Part shown: piece after piece, positions 7,592-14,840 of the stretch | How the letters are laid out: the number at the start of each line of letters is the position of its first letter | Numbering within the stretch: the first letter of the stretch is position 1 | NCBI GenBank assembly: GCA_018821535.1 | Contig: JAHJLV010000021.1 | Span: 1 to 42,385, forward strand | DNA from: Pseudomonadota bacterium | GTDB taxonomy: Bacteria; Desulfobacterota; Desulfobacteria; Desulfobacterales; Desulfobacteraceae | Reading direction: 5' to 3' | Length of the DNA: 42,385 bases | Made by a program: the position numbers and the translations under genes | The notes under the pieces: generated by a model | The model's input: the letters and a program-made list of their open reading frames with translations, nothing else | What the model was told of the DNA's origin: nothing | Database searches by the model: none

Positions 7592-9379
7592 ATGGGGTTC
7601 AAAAAAAAAATTGTTTCCAGGGAGATCGCTGTTGCCGGTAAATGGTTGTTTTATTTTGTGCTGATTGGCGTTATTGCCGGCTGCGGTTCCATTGTTTTTC
7701 ATTATCTGTGCGGCCTTGGAATGCATTATTTTCTTGATATGATAGCAGGATACAGACCTGCCTCTCCTGCAGGAGAGCATCTGCTTCTGCCTTCAACCCA
7801 GACCCCGTTCAATAGATGGATACTGCTTTTTCTGCCAGCTGTGGGCGGACTCATATCCGGCTGGCTGGTGTATACTTTTGCGCCTGAAGCTGAAGGACAT
7901 GGAACAGATGCCGCTATTGACGCATATCATAATAAAGGCGGCCTGATACGCGGCCGGATTCCGTTTATCAAAACCATTGCATCCACCATTACCCTGACCA
8001 CCGGCGGATCCGGCGGCAGAGAAGGGCCCATCGCCCAGATCGGTGCCGGATTCGGCTCTTTTCTGGCCACCCGTTTCAAATTATCCAAAAGAGAACGAAG
8101 AATCATGATGGCCGCGGGTATCGGTGCCGGTGTAGGATCTATATTCAGAGCACCGCTTGCAGGTGCTCTTTTTGCAGCCGAGGTGCTGTATCGTGATCCG
8201 GATTTTGAATCCGAGGTGATCATCCCGGCAGGAATTTCTTCAGTTGTTGCATATTGCACGTTCTGCCTTGTTTTCGGGTGGGGGTCATTATTTGATTCTC
8301 CCGGCTTTAAATTCCAGAATCCCCTTGAGCTGGGTCCCTATCTTGCGCTTTCCGTGGTTCTTGTTTTGACGGCAATTTTATATATCAAAGTTTTTTACGG
8401 TGTTATCCGGCTGTTCAAAAAGCTGACCATGCCAAATCATCTGAAACCTGCGCTTGGCGGGCTTGTAACCGGCATGATCGGGTTTTATTTTCCCTATACG
8501 CTGGCCTTTGGTTACGGTATCACCCAGCAGGCCATTTTCAATCAGGTGGCCATCCCCACATTAATCGCACTGGCCATCGGCAAGATATTTACCACTTCAT
8601 TTTCAATCGGTTCCGGCGGCAGCGGCGGCGTTTTCGGTCCGTCCATTGTTATTGGCGGGGCCATGGGAGGCGCGGTAGGCAAAGTATTCAATATGATGAT
8701 TCCCTCGATTGTTACGAATCCTGGATCTTTTGTGATTGTGGGAATGGCAGGATTTTTTGCAGCTGCATCCAATACCCCCATATCCACTATTATTTTTATT
8801 TCCGAGATGACAAATTCCTATCATCTGCTGCTGCCAAGCCTGATGGTTTGCTCCATATGCTATCTGTTGTGTCAGAAGTGGACAATTTTTGAAAATCAGG
8901 TCAAATCCCGGGTGGATTCACCTGCCCATGCCGGTGAATTCATGATGGATATTCTGCAGACCATCAAGCTTCAGGAACTGGGACATCTGATCAAAAAAGT
9001 TCCGTGCGTGAATGAAGACATGATTTTCAGTGAATTCAAAAAGTTTTTTTCAAGCACCAAACAGCATTATTTCCCGGTGGTGAATAAAAATGGCAGCTTT
9101 ACCGGAATTTTCTCTTCCACAGATATCCGTGAAGTGATTTTTACACTGCACCTTGAAGATCTGGTGGTCATGAAAGATATCATGACATCTGATATTATTA
9201 CCACAACGCTTTCTGAAGATCTGAATACCGCTCTTTTAAAGCTGACGCAAAAAAATATCGATGCCCTGCCCGTGGTCAAGGAAGGAGAACCCGGTAAACT
9301 GCTGGGATTGATTTATCGGCGCGATATTATTGCATATTATAATGAACATGTGGGCCAGATAAAAAGAGATCACATATAA
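7592..9379 (+). CDS. CLC chloride channel/transporter with C-terminal CBS pair
   Basis: This inner-membrane protein of 595 residues has about ten hydrophobic segments (1-430), followed by two CBS domains (about 450-590) that commonly bind adenine nucleotides. CLC motifs are GSGGREGP, with the gating Glu at residue 144, FRAPLAGALFAAEV, and GSGGSGGVFGPS. Aligned through APLAG, the position of the E. coli ClcA proton glutamate (Glu203) is Val198. Val is what vertebrate CLC channels carry there, so a passive channel is as likely as a proton-coupled exchanger. The gene starts 5 bases after the aminotransferase and overlaps the end of truA by 10 bases. Confidence 0.9.
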   Translation: MGFKKKIVSREIAVAGKWLFYFVLIGVIAGCGSIVFHYLCGLGMHYFLDMIAGYRPASPAGEHLLLPSTQTPFNRWILLFLPAVGGLISGWLVYTFAPEAEGHGTDAAIDAYHNKGGLIRGRIPFIKTIASTITLTTGGSGGREGPIAQIGAGFGSFLATRFKLSKRERRIMMAAGIGAGVGSIFRAPLAGALFAAEVLYRDPDFESEVIIPAGISSVVAYCTFCLVFGWGSLFDSPGFKFQNPLELGPYLALSVVLVLTAILYIKVFYGVIRLFKKLTMPNHLKPALGGLVTGMIGFYFPYTLAFGYGITQQAIFNQVAIPTLIALAIGKIFTTSFSIGSGGSGGVFGPSIVIGGAMGGAVGKVFNMMIPSIVTNPGSFVIVGMAGFFAAASNTPISTIIFISEMTNSYHLLLPSLMVCSICYLLCQKWTIFENQVKSRVDSPAHAGEFMMDILQTIKLQELGHLIKKVPCVNEDMIFSEFKKFFSSTKQHYFPVVNKNGSFTGIFSSTDIREVIFTLHLEDLVVMKDIMTSDIITTTLSEDLNTALLKLTQKNIDALPVVKEGEPGKLLGLIYRRDIIAYYNEHVGQIKRDHI

Positions 9380-10113
9380 TTGACCCGGTTTAAAAACAGG
9401 CCGTGGGGCGGGGCAGTCACGCCAGCCTTTTTCCGGTCTTTTTGCTGCAGAATGAAAACAAAATCCTGAACTGTTATTTTATGTAGCCCCGCATTAACAA
9501 TCGTACCGATTAAATTTCTGACCATATATTTTAAAAACCCATTGCCGCAGATTTTAAAAACAAGCCTCTGGTGATCTATTTTTGTAATCTGGCACGCATA
9601 AATCTGTCTGATGGTTGAATCTCTGGGACTACCTGAATTTTCAAAGGATTTAAAATCAAAGGTCCCTGTTATTGCCCGGCAGCAGTCGTTCATTACCTGT
9701 AAATCCAGTTCCTGACGGATATGCCATTGATACTGACGGTTAATGGCACAAGGGTCGAATGAATTGAAAATAAAATAATAATACTCTTTGGAAACTGCAC
9801 TGAACCTTGCATGAAATTCCGTAGAAACAATATGGCAGTCTTTGATAACAATGGGCAGTTTGATAAAACTGTTAAAGTTTTTTTTCAGGGTTTGCGGCAG
9901 TAGTGTTGTGTCTGCATGAAAACTGGCAACCTGGCCCAGGGCATGAACGCCTGCATCTGTTCGTCCCGAGCCACATACAGCAATGTCCTGGTTCAGTATT
10001 CTGGAAAGTGCCGCTTCAATTTCACCCTGGATCGTGATCTGATCTTTTTGTTTCTGCCATCCATAAAAAGAGGTGCCATCGTATTCGATGGTAATTTTAT
10101 GGTTTTTCTTCAT
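9370..10113 (-). CDS. truA: tRNA pseudouridine(38-40) synthase
   Basis: TruA converts uridines 38, 39 and 40 of the tRNA anticodon arm to pseudouridine. The 247 residues contain EYDGTSFYGWQKQ near the N-terminus and the catalytic GRTDAGVHALGQVASF (Asp at about residue 52), then the family-typical FKSFENSG and FLKYMVRNLIGTI segments. Length and motif order are normal. It follows, and overlaps by 17 bases, the MarR-type regulator gene, so the two form one operon. It meets the CLC gene head-on with a 10-base overlap. Confidence 0.96.
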   Translation of the reverse strand: MKKNHKITIEYDGTSFYGWQKQKDQITIQGEIEAALSRILNQDIAVCGSGRTDAGVHALGQVASFHADTTLLPQTLKKNFNSFIKLPIVIKDCHIVSTEFHARFSAVSKEYYYFIFNSFDPCAINRQYQWHIRQELDLQVMNDCCRAITGTFDFKSFENSGSPRDSTIRQIYACQITKIDHQRLVFKICGNGFLKYMVRNLIGTIVNAGLHKITVQDFVFILQQKDRKKAGVTAPPHGLFLNRVNYM

Positions 10114-10552
10114 ATTGGCTTAGATAACCGGCAAGCGTCTGGTTGGCATGAAAGATATGAGCAGATAAGCCATTTGCAAAATCAGGCCCCAGAATTTTAA
10201 TATATTCAAGGCACATATTTTTATAGGCTATTGCAATTTCGGGTTTGAGAAACAGTCCTTTGACACTGGGGAAAATAAACGCCTGTTTTCCTTTGGTTTT
10301 GCGATCCAGCAGATCTTTTTTTTCAAGGGCATTCAAAAAACGGCTGATGGTTGAAGGTGTCAGATTCAGGGCTGCACTCAACTGTTTGGGACTGATACCC
10401 GGAGAATCAAACAGAACCAGCATCAAGGATGCATGGGCAGGTGAAATATCCAGTGCCTTGAATTGAGTTTCTCCCAGTTTTAGCAGGTGGCGGGATAATG
10501 CATTGGTATTAAAGAACAGGCAGCTTTCAAGGAAATTATCCGTGTCTTTCAT
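10097..10552 (-). CDS. MarR-type winged-helix regulator
   Basis: The 151-residue protein has the layout of MarR regulators: N-terminal dimer helix, then a winged helix around DISPAHASLMLVLFDSPGISPKQLSAALNLTPSTISRFLNALEKKDLLDRK (about residues 35-90), then C-terminal helices. I chose the ATG at 10552 because GTGAGGAA sits 5 bases upstream. The longer frame adds 17 residues with no homology. It is divergent from a flavin split-barrel gene across 124 bases that hold an imperfect palindrome, the usual layout for a MarR protein controlling its neighbour and itself. The ligand is unknown. Its 3' end overlaps truA. Confidence 0.82.
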   Translation of the reverse strand: MKDTDNFLESCLFFNTNALSRHLLKLGETQFKALDISPAHASLMLVLFDSPGISPKQLSAALNLTPSTISRFLNALEKKDLLDRKTKGKQAFIFPSVKGLFLKPEIAIAYKNMCLEYIKILGPDFANGLSAHIFHANQTLAGYLSQYEEKP

Positions 10553-10593
10553 GTATTCCTCACAAGGTGTAATGATTGTGCATACAATTAATA

Positions 10594-10615
10594 TGTTTGG
10601 CATTGAATGTCAACA
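10594..10615. promoter_or_regulatory. Imperfect palindrome, candidate operator of the MarR-type regulator
   Basis: TGGCAT and ATGTCA are separated by TGA, flanked by TGT on the left and ACA on the right with one bulged base. The site lies between the two divergent starts, next to the -35 of the rightward gene. The size fits a MarR dimer site, but binding is an inference. Confidence 0.45.
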
Positions 10616-10618
10616 TGC

Positions 10619-10647
10619 TTTAACTCTGTTGTTTTTTGATATATGAT
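10619..10647 (+). promoter_or_regulatory. Candidate promoter of the split-barrel gene
   Basis: TTTAAC at 10619-10624 and TATGAT at 10642-10647 are 17 bases apart and 29 bases before the ATG at 10677. The -35 match is weak, which would fit a regulated promoter. Confidence 0.4.
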
Positions 10648-10676
10648 TTAACTCAGGATTTAAACCCAGGGAGAAA

Positions 10677-11159
10677 ATGGAAAATAAATTAATTTTAAAA
10701 TCAAAACGGTTGCTCACCCAGACCCGGGTGATGACCGTAAGTGTGGCCAAAGATGAAAATCCCTGGTCAGCCCCGGTATATTTTGTATATGAAAAGTCTG
10801 CTTTTTTCTTTTTTTCAAATCCGGAATCAAGACATATTCAATATGCCCTGGATACAAAAAAGATGTGTGCTTCAATTTTTCATGATGCAGATAACATGGA
10901 AGATATTTTTGGCATTCAGATGTCTGGTTGCATGGAAAAAATTTGTGCAGGAATTCAATATATCAAGATTGTAAAGGCGTATGTGAATAAATTTAATTTT
11001 CTGTCCCAACAATTTGGTGAACAGATTTTAAAAAATCCGGATTTTTTTAAGGAAAAATTCAAGTCTGATCTGTATGGATTTTATCCTGAAACTATTTTCT
11101 TATCCGATAATTCAAGATCAGCAAACAAGCGGATTTCTATTGATATAAAAGATATCTAA
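10677..11159 (+). CDS. Pyridoxamine-phosphate-oxidase-like flavin split-barrel protein
   Basis: The 160-residue protein resembles the FMN-binding split-barrel family, nearest in layout to E. coli YhbP-type proteins: VMTVSVAKDENPWSAPVYFVY near the start, FFFFSNPESRHIQYA, VCAS-like MCASIFHD, and GIQMSG. Such proteins bind FMN, haem or F420 and act as small oxidoreductases or flavin sinks. The substrate here is unknown. AGGGAG precedes the ATG. It is divergent from a MarR-type regulator and is probably controlled by it. The C-terminal 50 residues, rich in Phe and Lys, look lineage-specific. Confidence 0.72.
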   Translation: MENKLILKSKRLLTQTRVMTVSVAKDENPWSAPVYFVYEKSAFFFFSNPESRHIQYALDTKKMCASIFHDADNMEDIFGIQMSGCMEKICAGIQYIKIVKAYVNKFNFLSQQFGEQILKNPDFFKEKFKSDLYGFYPETIFLSDNSRSANKRISIDIKDI

Positions 11160-11211
11160 CCAATAGAGCCTTCGACCCGCCAATCCCGATGGGATGATCT
11201 TTTGTCGGTTG

Positions 11212-11475
11212 TCAGAGGTCTTTATAAACATCTTTTCGATGGCCGATTTTTACAATCAGGATGACCAGTCTGAAATCATGAATCTCATATATTATTCTAT
11301 AATTTCCGGTTCGGATTTTATGAAAGGAATTATTGCCTTTCATTTTGGTGGTACTGGGTTCCGGCAAATTTTGGCCAAGCTCTTCAATAATTTTTCTTAT
11401 TCGGACCAGATCTTTTTTGGGAAATCTTTTCAGGCTTTTTAATACAGCAGGACGAAATTCAATCTGATATGTCAT
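11212..11475 (-). CDS. RelE/ParE-type toxin of a type II toxin-antitoxin pair
   Basis: The 87-residue basic protein shows the RelE/ParE fold pattern: MTYQIEFRPAVLKSLKRFPK, a helical LVRIRKIIEELG, then beta strands with KIRTGNYRIIYEI and the C-terminal IVKIGHRKDVYKDL. The RxGxYRIIY and GHRxDVY elements are typical of RelE mRNA interferases, which cut mRNA at the ribosome. A ParE-type gyrase poison cannot be excluded. It starts 3 bases after the antitoxin stop, so translation is coupled. A short inverted repeat (ATCCC/GGGAT, 11184-11196) lies just past its 3' end. Confidence 0.85.
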   Translation of the reverse strand: MTYQIEFRPAVLKSLKRFPKKDLVRIRKIIEELGQNLPEPSTTKMKGNNSFHKIRTGNYRIIYEIHDFRLVILIVKIGHRKDVYKDL

Positions 11476-11478
11476 AAA

Positions 11479-11730
11479 TCAAAGCCCTAATTGTTTCCAG
11501 ATGTCCTGCGCCTGAATATTTTCTCCGGATTCGGCAAGCGCAAGTTTGGCATCCTCAATATCAATGTGATCTTCAATCTGCTGAAGCAGTTCAAGTTCCT
11601 CCATGGAGACAAGCGCTGCAACATTCTGTCCTCTGCGCGTCAAAACAACAGGTTCTTTACCGTACACCACCTTATTGACGATATCAGCAAAATTTTTTCT
11701 CGCATCTGCCGTGGAAATCTTTATGGTCAT
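11479..11730 (-). CDS. Phd/YefM-type antitoxin
   Basis: The 83-residue acidic protein begins MTIKISTADARKNFADIVNKV, the classic Phd/YefM N-terminal DNA-binding fold, followed by PVVLTRRGQNVAALVSMEE. Its acidic C-terminal tail should wrap around the toxin. The ATG at 11730 follows an AGGAGG-type site (AAGGAGGTGCCAG). The longer frame adds 20 unrelated residues lying within the promoter and operator. It sits ahead of the toxin gene, the usual order. The antitoxin, with toxin as co-repressor, is expected to bind the inverted repeats upstream. Confidence 0.9.
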   Translation of the reverse strand: MTIKISTADARKNFADIVNKVVYGKEPVVLTRRGQNVAALVSMEELELLQQIEDHIDIEDAKLALAESGENIQAQDIWKQLGL

Positions 11731-11744
11731 CTGGCACCTCCTTT

Positions 11745-11790
11745 TTGTACTTAATATACGATATGTACAACACGTACTTGTTTGTGTCAA
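11745..11790 (-). promoter_or_regulatory. Toxin-antitoxin promoter with overlapping inverted repeat
   Basis: On the minus strand, TTGACA (11790-11785) and TACATA (11767-11762) are 17 bases apart. An inverted repeat, TTGTAC at 11745-11750 with GTACAA at 11765-11770, covers the -10, and a further GTAC lies at 11774-11777. The layout fits autorepression by a Phd/YefM-toxin complex. Confidence 0.6.
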
Positions 11791-11889
11791 CCTGCTGTAA
11801 AAACAAACAGGGTCTTTTTACTATTTACAGTTTTCATCCTGCCACGTATAATCAAGGTTTTTCATCTGAAATTTTAGGAGTTTAACGGT

Positions 11890-13059
11890 ATGAAAGGGTT
11901 CAAGTTTGCAGGTATTTCTGCGGGGATTAAAAAAAACGGCAAAAAAGATCTGGGGCTGATTTGGTGTGACACACCGGCTGTGGCAGCAGCCCTTTTTACA
12001 CGCAATAAAGTGGTTGCAGCCCCGGTGATTCTGGGCAGAGAGAAAATAAAAAAAGGCCTGTGTCAGGCCATACTGGTGAACAGCGGCAATGCAAACTGTT
12101 ATACAGGGGATCAGGGAATAGAAGATGCTGTTTTTTGTTCTCAATTGACCGCAGACAGTCTTGGAATTTCCCGGGATCTGGTTCTGGTTTCATCCACTGG
12201 CGTTATCGGCGCACCTTTGCCGGTTGAAAAATTCAGCGCGTCTATGCCGGAATTAAAAAACCAGCTTGATTCATCTCATTTTACTGATTTTGCCGATGCG
12301 ATTCTCACCACAGATACCTGTCGCAAAATTGTGGAAAAAACAGGCACCATCAATGGAAAACAGTTTACGGTTACCGGCGTGGCAAAAGGTTCAGGCATGA
12401 TCCGGCCGGATATGGCCACCTTGCTGGCCTTTATTTTAACCGATGCAGATATTGATGCGGCTGGTCTTAAGACACATCTTCTGGCTGCAAACAAGAAATC
12501 TTTCAGCAGAATATCTGTGGACGGGGATACCAGCACCAATGACAGCTTGTTTATTCTGGCCAACGGGACTTCAAATGTATTGATTGAAGATGATGCGTCA
12601 AATGCTGTTTTTGCACAGATTTTAGATCAGGTCTGTGTTGAACTTGCAAAACGGGTTGTAAAGGACGGGGAAGGGGCTACCAAACTGATTCAAATTCAGG
12701 TGAAAGGGGCAACAACACCCGAGGATGCATTCAAGGTCTGTGAAACCATTGCTCATTCAAATCTGGTAAAAACAGCCATTTACGGAGAAGACCCGAACTG
12801 GGGACGGATTATGGCAGCTGCAGGCCGTTCCGGAGCCGATGTCATCACCGAAAAAATGGATCTGTATTTTGATGATCAGGCCCTTGTATTAAACGGCCGG
12901 TGGCTGGGGTATGATATTGAAAAAAATGTGGCCCAAATAATGAAAAACAATGAAATTTTTATTACACTGAATTTAAATCTCGGCCAGGCCTCGGATTTTT
13001 TCTGGTTTTGTGATTTCAGTGAAAATTATGTAAAAATAAATGCGGATTACAGGTCATAA
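11890..13059 (+). CDS. argJ: Bifunctional glutamate N-acetyltransferase / amino-acid acetyltransferase
   Basis: ArgJ moves the acetyl group from N-acetylornithine to glutamate, recycling it in arginine biosynthesis, and may also use acetyl-CoA. The 389-residue proenzyme shows KGFKFAGISAGIK, NSGNANCYTG, STGVIGAPLP and the self-cleavage site in KGSGMIRPDMATLLAF, where the chain is cut before the Thr that becomes the nucleophile. GEDPNWGRIMAAAGRSG near the C-terminus is also typical. AGGAG is 8 bases before the ATG. The last 25 residues (from about FFWFCDF) extend past the usual end. The pseudouridine synthase gene follows after 6 bases. Confidence 0.95.
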   Translation: MKGFKFAGISAGIKKNGKKDLGLIWCDTPAVAAALFTRNKVVAAPVILGREKIKKGLCQAILVNSGNANCYTGDQGIEDAVFCSQLTADSLGISRDLVLVSSTGVIGAPLPVEKFSASMPELKNQLDSSHFTDFADAILTTDTCRKIVEKTGTINGKQFTVTGVAKGSGMIRPDMATLLAFILTDADIDAAGLKTHLLAANKKSFSRISVDGDTSTNDSLFILANGTSNVLIEDDASNAVFAQILDQVCVELAKRVVKDGEGATKLIQIQVKGATTPEDAFKVCETIAHSNLVKTAIYGEDPNWGRIMAAAGRSGADVITEKMDLYFDDQALVLNGRWLGYDIEKNVAQIMKNNEIFITLNLNLGQASDFFWFCDFSENYVKINADYRS

Positions 13060-13065
13060 ACAAGA

Positions 13066-13758
13066 ATGCGGCTTCAAAAATATCTTGCCCACGCGGGCAT
13101 CTGTTCAAGAAGAAAGGCTGAGGAATATATTTTAAACGGCCGCATTAAAGTGAATGGTGAAATCATCACTCAGCTGGGCACCAGCGTTGATGTGGAAAAG
13201 GATCTGGTGTTATTTGATCACACTCCTGTAATTTTAAAACCAGCTGAAAAAAAACTGTATATTCTTTTAAACAAACCCGCAGGATATGTGACCACCTGTT
13301 CCCAGGAAAATGAGAAAATCATTCTTGATTTAATTGATGTTGAACACAGAGTATACCCTGTAGGACGGCTGGATAAGGATTCCCAGGGCCTGGTTCTGCT
13401 GACCAATGATGGAGAACTCCATAACCGGTTGTCCCATCCGTCTTTTGATCATGAAAAAGAATATAAGGTTTCAACGGTTTATCCCATATCAGATTCCGCA
13501 CTTGAAAAAATGGCAAACGGCATGATGATTGACAAGACCCGGACACGTAAAGCTGATGTCAAGCGTCTGTCAAAAAACAGTTTTATCATCGTGCTCAGGC
13601 AGGGGTTAAACCGGCAGATTCGCAAAATGGTGGGCAAAGTCGGAAATCAGGTGGCTAAACTCCAACGGATCCGGATGGCAAACCTTACGCTTGGGACCTT
13701 AAAAGAAGGTCACTGGAGATATCTTACCCCCGAAGAAATACAAAAGCTAACCCAGTGA
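13066..13758 (+). CDS. RsuA/RluB/RluE-family pseudouridine synthase
   Basis: The 230-residue enzyme makes pseudouridine in ribosomal RNA. An S4 RNA-binding domain opens the protein (MRLQKYLAHAGICSRRKAEEYI, NGRIKVNG, residues 1-60). The catalytic domain carries LLNKPAGYVTTC, VGRLDKDSQGLVLLTNDGEL with the catalytic Asp, and QGLNRQIRKM. The layout is closest to RluB (23S U2605), but RsuA-type 16S specificity cannot be excluded. It begins 6 bases after argJ and has a poor ribosome binding site, suggesting translation coupled to argJ. Its end overlaps convergent trpS by 12 bases. Confidence 0.88.
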   Translation: MRLQKYLAHAGICSRRKAEEYILNGRIKVNGEIITQLGTSVDVEKDLVLFDHTPVILKPAEKKLYILLNKPAGYVTTCSQENEKIILDLIDVEHRVYPVGRLDKDSQGLVLLTNDGELHNRLSHPSFDHEKEYKVSTVYPISDSALEKMANGMMIDKTRTRKADVKRLSKNSFIIVLRQGLNRQIRKMVGKVGNQVAKLQRIRMANLTLGTLKEGHWRYLTPEEIQKLTQ

Positions 13759-14757
13759 CTTTATCCCGACAGATGTTCTGATTTTATCAAGAAACGGAAC
13801 TGAAAATTCTCTGGCTTTTAAAGCGCCGTTTTTCAGGATATGCTCAATATCACCTGGATTTTTCATCAGTTCCATATATTTTTGCCTGGGATCTTTTAAA
13901 ATTTCATTGATATACTCAAACAGTTCCTGTTTCATGGTTCCCCAGGCTATTCCTTCCTGGTAGCGTTTTTCCATGGCTCTGGTTTCAGATTTATCCGCAA
14001 ATGCCTTATAGATGGAAAAAAGTGTGCAGGTGGCAGTGTCTTTGGGTTCTTCCGGGGCCAGAGAATTGGTCTGGATTTTCATGATCAGTGATCTTAAGCG
14101 TTTTTCCGTGTCAAAAAGCGGAATATAATTGTTATAGCTTTTGCTCATTTTTCTGCCGTCAAGGCCTGCAAGAACAGAAGAGGTTTCGTCCACAACCACT
14201 TCAGGCAAAATAAACAGTTTTTTATAAATATGGTTAAACCGGGCAGCAATATCCCGTGTCATTTCAAGGTGCTGAACCTGGTCTTTTCCCACCGGGACTT
14301 TTTTGGCATTGAACATTAAAATATCTGCGGCCATCAGGATGGGGTAGGAAAAAAGTCCCATGGTAATTCCCTTGTCCGGATCAGTATGGTCCTGTGTCTG
14401 GTTATCTGCCACGGAGGCTTTATATGCATGCGCCCGGTTCATCAGGCCCTTGGCGGTCAAAGTGGTTAAAATCCAGGTCAGTTCCGGAATTTCCGGAATA
14501 TCTGACTGGCGGTAAAATACACAGTTTTCATAATCCAGACCCAGTGCAATCCAGGCTGCTGCGATTTCAAGCGTAGACTGGCAGCGAAGTCTGGGGTCAA
14601 AATTTTTGATCAAAGAATGGTAATCAGCCAGAAAATAATAGGATGTAAGATTCGGGTCCCTGCTGGTTTCAACTGCCGGGCGGATGGCGCCGACATAATT
14701 GCCCAGATGCGGGGTTCCGCTGGTGGTGATGCCGGTTAGATAATCTGCATTTTTCAT
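13747..14757 (-). CDS. trpS: Tryptophan-tRNA ligase
   Basis: This class I aminoacyl-tRNA synthetase charges tRNA-Trp. The 336 residues have the nucleotide-binding pair TSGTPHLGNYVGA (HIGH-type, residues 12-24) and KMSKS (about 209-213), and the family segment FSYPILMAADILMFNAKKVPVGKDQVQHLE. The length is normal for a bacterial TrpRS. The ATG at 14757 directly precedes the conserved start. It is 83 bases downstream of the nucleotidyltransferase fusion on the same strand, so the two tRNA-related genes may share a transcript. Confidence 0.96.
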   Translation of the reverse strand: MKNADYLTGITTSGTPHLGNYVGAIRPAVETSRDPNLTSYYFLADYHSLIKNFDPRLRCQSTLEIAAAWIALGLDYENCVFYRQSDIPEIPELTWILTTLTAKGLMNRAHAYKASVADNQTQDHTDPDKGITMGLFSYPILMAADILMFNAKKVPVGKDQVQHLEMTRDIAARFNHIYKKLFILPEVVVDETSSVLAGLDGRKMSKSYNNYIPLFDTEKRLRSLIMKIQTNSLAPEEPKDTATCTLFSIYKAFADKSETRAMEKRYQEGIAWGTMKQELFEYINEILKDPRQKYMELMKNPGDIEHILKNGALKAREFSVPFLDKIRTSVGIKSLG

Positions 14758-14840
14758 ATGATACTGTTCCAGTGCACTAAATTTTTATATGGTCGATATT
14801 CAGTTAAAAAATATATGGGGGATTAACAAAAACCTGTGAT

